Part shown: in pieces, positions 1 through 5,607 of the stretch
Position numbering within the stretch: position 1 is the stretch's first letter
Layout: every line of letters starts with the position of its first letter
Assembly (NCBI GenBank): GCA_023264915.1
Contig: JAHFUU010000184.1
Span: forward strand, 1-5,894
Direction of reading: 5' to 3'
DNA length: 5,894 nucleotides
DNA from: Microthrixaceae bacterium
Lineage (GTDB): Bacteria; Actinomycetota; Acidimicrobiia; Acidimicrobiales; Acidimicrobilacustridaceae
The notes under the pieces: model-generated
The model's database searches: none
Seen by the model: only the letters and a program-made list of their open reading frames with translations
Told to the model about the DNA's origin: nothing
Position numbers and translations under genes: made by a program

Positions 1-1526
1 GAGAACGCGTCGACCGGCACGTTGTTCAACAAGATGTCGACCTTGACCAGGTTGGCCTTGCCATAGCCGTCCGGCTCGTAGTCGAGGCTGGCGTAGCCCT
101 GCGTGCGGCTCTTGAGCTGATCGAAGAAGTCGATTACGACCTCGGCCAGAGGCAGCCGGTAGACGAGCTCCATCCGCTCGGGCGAGAGGTACTCGAGCTT
201 GCGCATCTCGCCTCGCCTGTTCTGGCACAGCTCCATCAGCGACCCGGTGTAGCCGGTGGGGCTGAGGATGGTGCACATCAGGTAGGGCTCCTCGATCGCT
301 TCGATCTCACCGCCGGGGGGCATGTCAGAGGGGTTGTCGATCACGACCTCGTCACCACCGGTGCGGCGCACGAGGTACTCGACCGACGGGGCCGTAGCGA
401 TCAGGCTCAGGTCGAACTCGCGCTCGAGCCGCTCGCGGATTATCTCCATGTGCAACAGGCCGAGGAACCCGCAGCGGAACCCGAAGCCCAAGGCGCCAGA
501 GGTCTCAGGCGTGAAGGTGAAGCTCGAGTCGTTCAGCTGGAGCTTGTCGAGAGCCTCACGGAGCGCGGGGAAGTCGTCGCCGTCGACGGGGTAGATGCCG
601 CAGAACACCATCGGCTTGGGCTCGCGATAGCCCTCGAGGGCTTCACCGGGCCGGCTCCTCTCGGTGATCGTCTCGCCGGATCGGGCCTCGCCGACGTCCT
701 TGATCCCGGCGATGAGGTACCCGACCTCGCCCGGACCGAGAGTCGCGACAGGCGTCGGCGATGGTGACCGCACACCAACCTCGTCCGCGTCGTGGACCAC
801 CCCCGCCTGGATGAACTGGAGCTTGGCACCGGTTGTCAAACGGCCATTGACAACACGGACGGAGCTGACCACACCCCGGTACTGGTCGAAGTGAGAGTCG
901 AAGATCAGTGCCTGAAGGGGCGCGTCGGGATCACCGGTGGGAGCCGGTACGCGCTCGATCACGGCGTCGATCAGCTCAGCCACACCCTCGCCGGTCTTCG
1001 CGCTGATGTGGAGTATCTCGGCTGCCGGTATGCCGAGGACCTTCTCGATCTCGTCGGCATAGCGGTCAGGGTCCGCCGCCGGAAGGTCGATCTTGTTCAG
1101 CGCGGCGACGATCTCGAGGTCGTGGTCAAGGGCCAGGTAGCAGTTGGCGAGCGTCTGGGCCTCGATCCCCTGTGACGCGTCGACCAGCAGGATCGCACCC
1201 TCACATGCCGCGAGCGACCTTGACACCTCGTAACCGAAGTCGACGTGGCCGGGTGTGTCGATCAGGTTCAAGACATTGTCGCGGTACTCGAGGCGCACCG
1301 ATTGGAGCTTGATCGTGATGCCCCGCTCGCGCTCGAGATCCATCGAGTCCAGGTACTGGGCCCGCATGTCGCGCGCATCGACCGCCCCGGTCATCTCGAG
1401 GATTCGATCAGCCAGCGTCGACTTGCCGTGATCGATGTGGGCGATGATGCAGAGGTTGCGAAGGCGCTCGGTATCCAAGATCTGCTCGCGAAGGCGTCGA
1501 GGTCGGGCTCCCGGCGCGGACGGCAT
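1..1526 (-). CDS. lepA: Elongation factor 4 (LepA), GTPase; 3' end outside window
   Basis: LepA/EF4 is a ribosome-associated translational GTPase related to EF-G that acts on stalled or mis-translocated ribosomes. The visible 508 residues read without interruption from ATG at 1526 to the left edge; about 90 C-terminal residues, including most of the LepA-specific C-terminal domain, lie outside. GTPase motifs: G1 AHIDHGKS (29-36), RGITIK with the switch I Thr (68-73), G3 DTPGH (90-94), G4 NKID (144-147) and G5 SAK (175-177). The domain II beta-barrel follows (about 205-300). The LepA hallmark [15 protein letters not shown] is at 348-362, and the later [15 protein letters not shown] and GYASLDYE segments are also typical. 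Start: an in-frame TAG lies just upstream, leaving ATG 1526 or TTG 1553; neither has a strong Shine-Dalgarno, and ATG puts about 22 residues before the G domain. Odd point: residue 98, after DTPGHVDF, is Gly where Ser or Thr is usual. The family assignment is certain; the start is less so. Confidence 0.97.
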   Translation of the reverse strand, partial: MPSAPGARPRRLREQILDTERLRNLCIIAHIDHGKSTLADRILEMTGAVDARDMRAQYLDSMDLERERGITIKLQSVRLEYRDNVLNLIDTPGHVDFGYEVSRSLAACEGAILLVDASQGIEAQTLANCYLALDHDLEIVAALNKIDLPAADPDRYADEIEKVLGIPAAEILHISAKTGEGVAELIDAVIERVPAPTGDPDAPLQALIFDSHFDQYRGVVSSVRVVNGRLTTGAKLQFIQAGVVHDADEVGVRSPSPTPVATLGPGEVGYLIAGIKDVGEARSGETITERSRPGEALEGYREPKPMVFCGIYPVDGDDFPALREALDKLQLNDSSFTFTPETSGALGFGFRCGFLGLLHMEIIRERLEREFDLSLIATAPSVEYLVRRTGGDEVVIDNPSDMPPGGEIEAIEEPYLMCTILSPTGYTGSLMELCQNRRGEMRKLEYLSPERMELVYRLPLAEVVIDFFDQLKSRTQGYASLDYEPDGYGKANLVKVDILLNNVPVDAF

Positions 1527-1757
1527 CTCGGCCGCACCGCTGGAGCCAGGCAAGGGTAGCTACAGCCCAGGGCGATTCCCGAACCTACCTTCGGGCCCGC
1601 GGGCGGAGCCGGTGCCCTTCCGGCTCGCGGCAGCCCCGAGGAGATGGGCCTCGACCATCCCCTGACACCCAGACGGCTCGGGGCGGGCCAGGGCCGCAAT
1701 CCTCAGCGGAGTGCCCGGCAGTTCGATCCTGGCAGCCGTGGGTTGGCCCACGATCCC
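1527..1757. other. Intergenic region upstream of lepA
   Basis: These 231 bp separate the glycosyltransferase stop from the lepA start. I find no convincing gene. A 63-codon minus-strand frame (1751-1560, GTG start) runs through it but resembles nothing I recognise, and its AGGGG lies only about 3 nt from the start codon. A TAGGTT hexamer (minus strand, 1587-1582) resembles an actinobacterial -10 box about 55 nt ahead of lepA, but there is no matching -35. The lepA promoter and the 3' end of the upstream transcript probably lie here. Confidence 0.4.
1606..1626 (-). terminator. GC-rich hairpin between glycosyltransferase gene and lepA
   Basis: Arms at 1606-1612 (GAGCCGG) and 1620-1626 (CCGGCTC) pair perfectly over 7 bp around a 7-nt loop. 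It lies about 130 bp downstream of the glycosyltransferase stop and 80 bp upstream of lepA. No T-tract follows on either strand, so it is not a standard intrinsic terminator. It could be a U-less terminator of the kind proposed in actinobacteria, part of the lepA leader, or chance pairing in GC-rich DNA. Confidence 0.25.
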
Positions 1758-1778
1758 CTATCGATCCCGGAGGGATCG
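1751..1778 (-). repeat. Overlapping inverted repeats across the glycosyltransferase stop codon
   Basis: CGATCCC occurs at 1751-1757 and 1762-1768, and its complement GGGATCG at 1772-1778. In the minus-strand transcript the first arm can pair with either of two downstream arms, giving two mutually exclusive 7-bp stems; the TAG stop (1760-1758) lies between those two arms. There is no T-tract. It may mark the 3' end of the deacetylase/glycosyltransferase mRNA, but the pairing is short and partly coding. Confidence 0.3.
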
Positions 1779-2966
1779 GGCCGCGGAGCTGAGCAGGCGG
1801 TCATAGGTCTCCAGCGTCATGTCGATGACTGTTCGCTGATCGAAGTCCCGCCTGGCCTTGGCCGCGGCCGCGGCGCCGAGGCTGCGGCGGCGATCGGGGT
1901 CGATCGCAAGCTCGAAGATTGCGGAGGCCAGCGCCGGCGCGTCCCTGGGGGGCACGAGGGTCCCGGTACGGCCGTGCTCCACCACCTGCCGGCAGCCACG
2001 GACATCGGTTGCGATGACCGGCAGCCCGCAGGCTGCTGCCTCCATCGCCGAGCGGGGGAAGCCCTCCCGATGGGAGGCGAGCACATAGATGTCCATCCCG
2101 GCATACAGCCGCTCGACGTCCTGGCGCTGGCCCATCAACAGGACCCCTTGGGATCGGGCCTCCTCTCGCTCGGCGGTCGTGATCGAATCGGCCTTGGCCG
2201 GGTCGTCGGGACCGACAACGACGAAGCGGACCTGGCGTGAGCGGGCACGCAGCTCAGCAGCCGCTGCGAAGACCTCCCTGTAGCCCTTCTCGGTGACCAG
2301 GCGGCCAACGGCGCCCACCACGACCTGGCCGTCGGTGACACCCCACTCGTCGCGGACGGCCTTGCGCGCGAGATCGCGGTCCTCGCCGCCGGGAACGAAG
2401 CGATCAAGGTCGACGCCGTTGCTCAAGAGGGCGAGCTTGTCGCGGCTCACGCCCAGCTTCTCGAGGGTCCGGAGATCCTCGATGCTCTGCACCAGCTCGG
2501 CGTCAGAGCATCCGGCAGCCATGCGCTCGAGCGCATAGACGATCGCACGGCGAGCCAGCCTGTCCTCTCGCGTGGCATACAGGCCGTGCTGGGTGTTGAC
2601 CACGACGGGGACACCAGCGGATCGGGCGGCGAGCCTCCCGTAGACGCCGGGCTTTGGGTTGTGGGTGTGGACGATGTCAGGCCGCAAGCGCGCGAAGAGC
2701 CGGCGCAGCTCGAACAGCGCGGCCGCGTCGTGGGTCGGCGCGAGCGACCGTGTCGCATGCATCACTGCCACATGGGGGATCCCCGCCGCCTCTATGGCGG
2801 CCACGTGCGGGCCGGGCGCCGACAACCCGATCACCTCATAGCCGGCCTCTGTGAAGGCAAGCAGCTGTGGCTTCAAGAGCCAGTCCAGGCTCATGTCGGT
2901 GGTCGTGAGATGGACGACCCGGGGCCTCGACCTGACGCCGCGGCCCGCATGCTGGCCAGGAGCCAT
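1758..2966 (-). CDS. GT4-family glycosyltransferase (GT-B fold)
   Basis: A 402-residue retaining glycosyltransferase of the GT4 group, which transfers sugar from a nucleotide-sugar donor to a lipid- or glycan-linked acceptor. N-terminal Rossmann-like acceptor domain: strand RVVHLTTTD (16-24), then VHTHNPKPGVYGRLAAR (99-115), typical of GT4 enzymes of exopolysaccharide or O-antigen assembly. Linker motif SNGVDLDRF is at 182-190. The C-terminal donor domain has GRLVTEKGY (221-229) with the expected phosphate-contacting Arg222 and Lys227, and the EX7E signature Glu301...Glu309 in EGFPRSAME, followed by GLPVIATDVRG (314-324). No membrane segment or signal peptide is visible, so it is probably cytosolic or peripheral to the membrane. 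Length is normal. The ATG directly follows the deacetylase TAG, implying translational coupling; Met25 is too late because it would remove the first beta-strand. Family is certain; donor, acceptor and pathway cannot be told from sequence. Confidence 0.9.
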   Translation of the reverse strand: MAPGQHAGRGVRSRPRVVHLTTTDMSLDWLLKPQLLAFTEAGYEVIGLSAPGPHVAAIEAAGIPHVAVMHATRSLAPTHDAAALFELRRLFARLRPDIVHTHNPKPGVYGRLAARSAGVPVVVNTQHGLYATREDRLARRAIVYALERMAAGCSDAELVQSIEDLRTLEKLGVSRDKLALLSNGVDLDRFVPGGEDRDLARKAVRDEWGVTDGQVVVGAVGRLVTEKGYREVFAAAAELRARSRQVRFVVVGPDDPAKADSITTAEREEARSQGVLLMGQRQDVERLYAGMDIYVLASHREGFPRSAMEAAACGLPVIATDVRGCRQVVEHGRTGTLVPPRDAPALASAIFELAIDPDRRRSLGAAAAAKARRDFDQRTVIDMTLETYDRLLSSAARSLRDR

Positions 2967-3887
2967 CTAGGCGCTCTTGGTCCGGTACCGGACCTTGTTG
3001 AGGGCCCTGCGCATCGCGTCCTCGGCCCGCAGCCCTCCTGAGGCCTTGCGGGCGAACCACTCCATGCCATCTGAGATCTGCACGGGTGACCGCATGAGCC
3101 TGTAGGGGTCGGTTCGGCCGTAGGGATTGGGCTTCGTGCCCGCGAGGGCCGCCGATGCGAACCTGGCCTTCACCTCGCGGGCGGCCTCGGGCGAGCCATC
3201 CACCGCCTTGGGGTACGCGAAGTGCGCTGGCGCTGCACCCAGGTGCTCGCCGATGAGATCGATCGAGCGGTCAAGCTCGTCCCGCACGGCAGCCGCGCCG
3301 GCGCGGTCCAGCAGGGCGTGGGTGTGGGTGTGTGAGCCGACGGTGACGAGCCCTGTGGTGGTGCAGTCAGCCAGCGCTGACCAGCTGAGGGGCCTGCCCT
3401 GGTCTGGGAACATGCGCTGGGACTCGACGAAGCTGGTGGCCACGAAGAGCGTCACCGGCACCTTGTGGCGCTCGAGCACAGGCATCGCGTCCGAGGCGAA
3501 ATCAGCTGTCCCATCGTCGAAGGTGACCGCGACCTCACCACCTGGCACACGACGACCGGCGCCGCCGTCACCGGGCGAGCCGTCCCCGGGCGAGCCGTGG
3601 CCGGGCGAGCCGTGGCCGGAGACCGTGCGGGAACCACCTTGCGCGGCGGTACGCGTGTCCTCGCAACGCCCGGTGAGGCGCGCGAGGGCCTCGTCGAGGG
3701 AGACCACCTCGTGCCTGGCACACAGGTGCTCGATCTGGCGCTCGAACAACTCGGTCGGGAGGTCGACCTCGACCGGGGTGTGCCTTCCGACCCGGTGGTA
3801 GATGAGCACCGTGACACCGGCTGCCGGACGCGCGACGACGTCGAGTGCTGACGCAGCAAGCTTGAAGGTGTGCCTTGTCACGCTCAC
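2967..3887 (-). CDS. CE4 polysaccharide deacetylase (NodB homology domain) with repeat-bearing loop
   Basis: A 306-residue carbohydrate esterase family 4 protein, a metal-dependent deacetylase of N-acetylated (or O-acetylated) sugars. N-terminal VLIYHRVG (28-34) and FERQIEHL (48-55) are usual in this subgroup. Motif 1 is VTFDDG (121-126), with Asp124 the likely base and Asp125 a metal ligand. Motif 2 is SHTHTH (185-190), giving His186 and His190 as metal ligands. Motif 3 is the divergent FAYPKAVDG (223-231), where FxYPyG is common; DPYRLMR (260-266) follows. No clear C-terminal catalytic His motif is seen. Residues about 74-117 form an unusual Gly/Pro/Ser-rich insertion built on a 15-bp repeat directly before motif 1. 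No signal peptide or membrane segment is evident, unlike exported peptidoglycan deacetylases. Start: GTG 3887, with AGGAG at 3903-3899 (11-nt spacer); GTG 3881 is an alternative. First gene of a two-gene unit with the downstream glycosyltransferase. Substrate unknown. Confidence 0.88.
   Translation of the reverse strand: MSVTRHTFKLAASALDVVARPAAGVTVLIYHRVGRHTPVEVDLPTELFERQIEHLCARHEVVSLDEALARLTGRCEDTRTAAQGGSRTVSGHGSPGHGSPGDGSPGDGGAGRRVPGGEVAVTFDDGTADFASDAMPVLERHKVPVTLFVATSFVESQRMFPDQGRPLSWSALADCTTTGLVTVGSHTHTHALLDRAGAAAVRDELDRSIDLIGEHLGAAPAHFAYPKAVDGSPEAAREVKARFASAALAGTKPNPYGRTDPYRLMRSPVQISDGMEWFARKASGGLRAEDAMRRALNKVRYRTKSA
3556..3630 (-). repeat. 15-bp in-frame tandem repeat inside the deacetylase gene
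   Basis: Five 15-bp units in phase. On the plus strand two identical copies of CCGGGCGAGCCGTGG (3586-3600, 3601-3615) and one differing only at its last two bases (3571-3585) form the core; 3556-3570 and 3616-3630 are degenerate flanking copies. They encode pentapeptides RTVSG, HGSPG, HGSPG, DGSPG, DGGAG (residues 87-111). The unit is a multiple of three, so copy-number change would keep the frame and only alter the loop length before the TFDDG motif. Confidence 0.9.
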
Positions 3888-3922
3888 GCAGGACCTGTCT
3901 CCTCTGGGATCAGACGCAGCTG

Positions 3923-3928
3923 ATTCTA
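3923..3928 (-). promoter_or_regulatory. Candidate -10 box for the deacetylase/glycosyltransferase unit
   Basis: Read on the minus strand, 3928-3923 is TAGAAT, one mismatch from TATAAT. It lies 35 nt upstream of the GTG start, so transcription would start near 3916 and give a leader of about 30 nt containing AGAGGAG (3905-3899). I see no good -35 at the right distance, so the promoter could be activator-dependent or non-standard. Confidence 0.35.
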
Positions 3929-3991
3929 CGCTGGCTCCCTTGGCACCCAGGCCTGGCGACGAGGTCCCTGTGCACCTGGTTGTGGCCGCCT

Positions 3992-4019
3992 TTGCTTCTG
4001 ATGGCGGTGCCGCTATTGT
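3992..4019 (+). promoter_or_regulatory. Candidate rpsT promoter
   Basis: TTGCTT (3992-3997) and TATTGT (4014-4019) are spaced 16 bp, resembling a housekeeping sigma -35/-10 pair; the -35 is weak (3 of 6 to TTGACA) and the -10 moderate. Transcription from here would give a leader of about 50 nt before the rpsT GTG. It stands in the divergent intergenic region, so this and the deacetylase promoter would fire in opposite directions. Confidence 0.35.
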
Positions 4020-4075
4020 GGCGTGCCCGTCCTGGCCGGCGATTGCCGGTCCCGATCAACAGGTATCACCAGCCC

Positions 4076-4342
4076 GTGGCCAACATCAAGAGCCAGATGA
4101 AGCGCAACCGCCAGAACGAGGTGCGGCGCCTCCGCAACAAGTCCGTGCGGTCCGAGCTCAAGACCCGGGTCAAGAACGCTGTGGTCGACGCAACCGAAGG
4201 CGACGACCGGACAGGCGACTCCGTGCGGCAGGCCGTCAAGCGGATCGACAAAGCTGCGGCCAAGGGCGTGATCCACAAGAACGAGGCAGCTCGACGCAAG
4301 TCACGCCTGATGAAGCGGGTCGCAGAGCTCGAAGCGGGCTGA
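4076..4342 (+). CDS. rpsT: 30S ribosomal protein S20
   Basis: An 88-residue small-subunit protein that binds 16S rRNA and assists 30S assembly. The start GTG at 4076 is set by homology: it gives MANIKSQMKRNRQNEVRRLR, the canonical S20 N-terminus, followed by NKSVRSELKTRVKNAV and a C-terminal HKNEAARRKSRLMKRV helix rich in Lys/Arg. Length matches the family (about 87). The reading frame stays open upstream to at least 3875, but that extension has no S20 similarity. The ribosome-binding site is weak: AGG at 4061-4063, 12 nt from GTG. In E. coli rpsT uses a poor start (UUG) and S20 represses its own translation; a GTG with poor Shine-Dalgarno would fit similar control, but this is inference. It is the only plus-strand gene, divergent from the deacetylase unit and convergent with holA. 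Confidence 0.97.
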   Translation: MANIKSQMKRNRQNEVRRLRNKSVRSELKTRVKNAVVDATEGDDRTGDSVRQAVKRIDKAAAKGVIHKNEAARRKSRLMKRVAELEAG

Positions 4343-4375
4343 CAGCCCCGGCGCCGGCACCCCGACGCCACGACT

Positions 4376-4477
4376 GATCGAGCGTGCCGTTGCCGCCATG
4401 TCCCGGGGTGAGCGTCCCGCCTCTGCGATCGAGCTGGGCCGTTCGGCCATGTCCCGGGGTGAGCCTTTCACCTCAGC
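4376..4477. repeat. 51-bp tandem duplication between rpsT and holA
   Basis: Two adjacent 51-bp units, 4376-4426 and 4427-4477. Each begins GATCGAGC, carries GCCGTT, then an identical 19-bp core GCCATGTCCCGGGGTGAGC (4395-4413 and 4446-4464), then a CCTC...GC tail. Ungapped identity is about 39 of 51, with nearly all differences outside the core. The second unit runs over the holA stop codon (4475-4473) and one base into its last sense codon. The core contains the palindrome CCCGGG. Function unknown. Confidence 0.85.
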
Positions 4478-5504
4478 GCCGGCTCCTGCTCGCGAGCCGG
4501 GCGACGAGCATCTCCATCACCACCTCGTTCGGCAGGGCAGTCGCTCCTCGAAGATCCAGATCGGCATCGGCCAACAGCTCGGTCATCTCCCTCAAGCGCC
4601 CGGTGCCCAGCTTCATGGACTGCGCGAGCGCCTTCTTGGCGGGGAACGTCGAACCCTTCAGGTCAAGCAGCGCGGCGGCCTCGACCTCGTTCGTGGCGCC
4701 AGAACCGTCGAGGTGAACCATCCTGGTCACGTGCGCGGTCAGCGACGCCATGATCTGCAACGGGTGCAGGCCCGAGCCCAGCATGCGGGACAACCTGGTG
4801 AGGGCTGCCGGGGCATCACCCCTGTCGATGGCGTCTGTCAGCTCCCATGGCTTCACCGAGCCTTGCGCACCGAGATAGGGCTCCACCTCTTGCGCCCCGA
4901 GGTGGGCGCCCGGCCCGTACACCGCTTCGAGCACCGCCAGGATCCCGACGAGCCGTGAGGCGTCCTCGCCGATCTGTTCGGCAACCAGCTTCCGGGCGGC
5001 TGCGTCGAGGGACACGGGTGAGCCCTTGACCTGAGCATCGATCCAGGCGTTGAAGGCCTTCCCGGTGCCAGGTGAGGTTTCGATGATCGCCCCGCCAGCG
5101 GCCCGGATCGCGTCCAGGAGCTTCTTGGGAGGGCTGCCCGAGCGGACACTGGGGGACGGGTGGGGCTCCCATCCGAGCACCAGCGAGGTGGTGCCGAGCG
5201 GCTCTGCGATGTAGTCGACGAGGGCCGCCACATCGGCGGCCTTGGTGAAGCAACCGAGCTGGCGGCCGACGACGATCCTTCGGTCAGCCAGGAACGGCGG
5301 CGTCCGGGCCGCGTCGATGATGGGGCCCAGGGTGCGCTCGCCATCAGCTTCGAGCCGGGTCATGTCGAGCTCTTCGAGCATCAAGGAATGATCGCCGCCC
5401 CCAACCAGGCGGTCGGCGACCGCAACGACTGCCTCGGCGACCAGGATCGGGTCGTCACCGCGAACGAGATGGACCGCGGCTTCTGGCTTCACGTCGACCT
5501 TCAT
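4473..5504 (-). CDS. holA: DNA polymerase III subunit delta
   Basis: Delta is the clamp-loader subunit that opens the beta sliding clamp so it can be placed on primed DNA. Translation from ATG 5504 gives 343 residues, typical for the family. Evidence: the N-terminal VHLVRGDDPILVAEAV segment matches the beta-strand plus helix that opens delta proteins (compare FHLVLGDEELLVERAV in mycobacterial HolA, from memory). The middle has TPPFLADRRIVVGRQLG, the usual 'F..ervVvv' clamp-contacting stretch, then an AAA+-like region with a long insertion. The C-terminal collar has ALTRLSRMLGSGLHPLQIMA, FPAKKALAQSMKLG and ELLADADLDLRGA, highly typical. As usual for delta, there is no Walker A motif. Start: an in-frame GTG at 5546 would add 14 residues without family similarity; neither start has a strong Shine-Dalgarno (TAAGG lies only 2 nt from ATG). 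Convergent with rpsT, as in other actinobacteria. Confidence 0.92.
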   Translation of the reverse strand: MKVDVKPEAAVHLVRGDDPILVAEAVVAVADRLVGGGDHSLMLEELDMTRLEADGERTLGPIIDAARTPPFLADRRIVVGRQLGCFTKAADVAALVDYIAEPLGTTSLVLGWEPHPSPSVRSGSPPKKLLDAIRAAGGAIIETSPGTGKAFNAWIDAQVKGSPVSLDAAARKLVAEQIGEDASRLVGILAVLEAVYGPGAHLGAQEVEPYLGAQGSVKPWELTDAIDRGDAPAALTRLSRMLGSGLHPLQIMASLTAHVTRMVHLDGSGATNEVEAAALLDLKGSTFPAKKALAQSMKLGTGRLREMTELLADADLDLRGATALPNEVVMEMLVARLASRSRR

Positions 5505-5575
5505 GGCCTTAGGAGCCCACTGGTTCGCCCAGCGCCCAGGGGCCACCCACAGCAGCCGGCCGCGTGCCCTTCACC

Positions 5576-5591
5576 AGAGGTCCTGACCTCT
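5576..5591. promoter_or_regulatory. 16-bp inverted repeat upstream of holA
   Basis: AGAGGTC-CT-GACCTCT is a perfect 7-bp dyad with a 2-bp centre, in the gap between the folP-like stop (5608) and holA. The centre is too short for a good RNA hairpin, so an operator for a dimeric DNA-binding protein is more plausible than a terminator. It lies 72 bp from the holA ATG (30 bp from the alternative GTG). Chance occurrence cannot be excluded. Confidence 0.35.
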
Positions 5592-5607
5592 AGCGCCGCC
5601 GCTGATC

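Noticed and set aside
1672..1741. A tRNA-like arrangement on the plus strand: ACGGCT/AGCCGT outer arms, a GTTCGATCC T-arm-like segment and a CCGC/GCGG central stem.
   Set aside because: The T-stem has a mismatch, the central loop is 8 nt, no D-arm forms, the total length is short by about 3 nt, and no CCA follows. Most likely chance or at best a decayed relic.
1560..1751. A 63-codon minus-strand reading frame just after the glycosyltransferase stop.
   Set aside because: No recognisable similarity, its AGGGG is only about 3 nt from the GTG start, and its codon pattern is not clearly better than expected in GC-rich DNA.
1644..2240. A 198-codon plus-strand open frame overlapping the glycosyltransferase 3' end.
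   Set aside because: Shadow of the GT4 gene on the opposite strand; no domain-like features.
3127..3801. A 224-codon plus-strand open frame antisense to the deacetylase gene.
   Set aside because: It lies wholly opposite a gene with clear CE4 motifs, is Ser/Arg/Pro-rich low-complexity, and long antisense frames are routine at this GC content.
3875..4075. N-terminal extension of the rpsT reading frame with a Trp/Leu-rich, membrane-like segment.
   Set aside because: S20 proteins start at MANIKSQ, which matches GTG 4076 exactly; the upstream part overlaps the divergent promoter region and the deacetylase start.
4343..4372. GC-rich CCGGCGCCGG palindrome after the rpsT stop as a possible terminator.
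   Set aside because: As a self-complementary 10-mer it leaves no loop, and no T-tract follows.
4398..4958. A 186-codon plus-strand frame that begins in the 51-bp repeat (MSRGE...MSRGE).
   Set aside because: Most of it is antisense to holA and without any recognisable family; the repeated peptide follows from the tandem duplication. Kept only as a possibility within the repeat finding.
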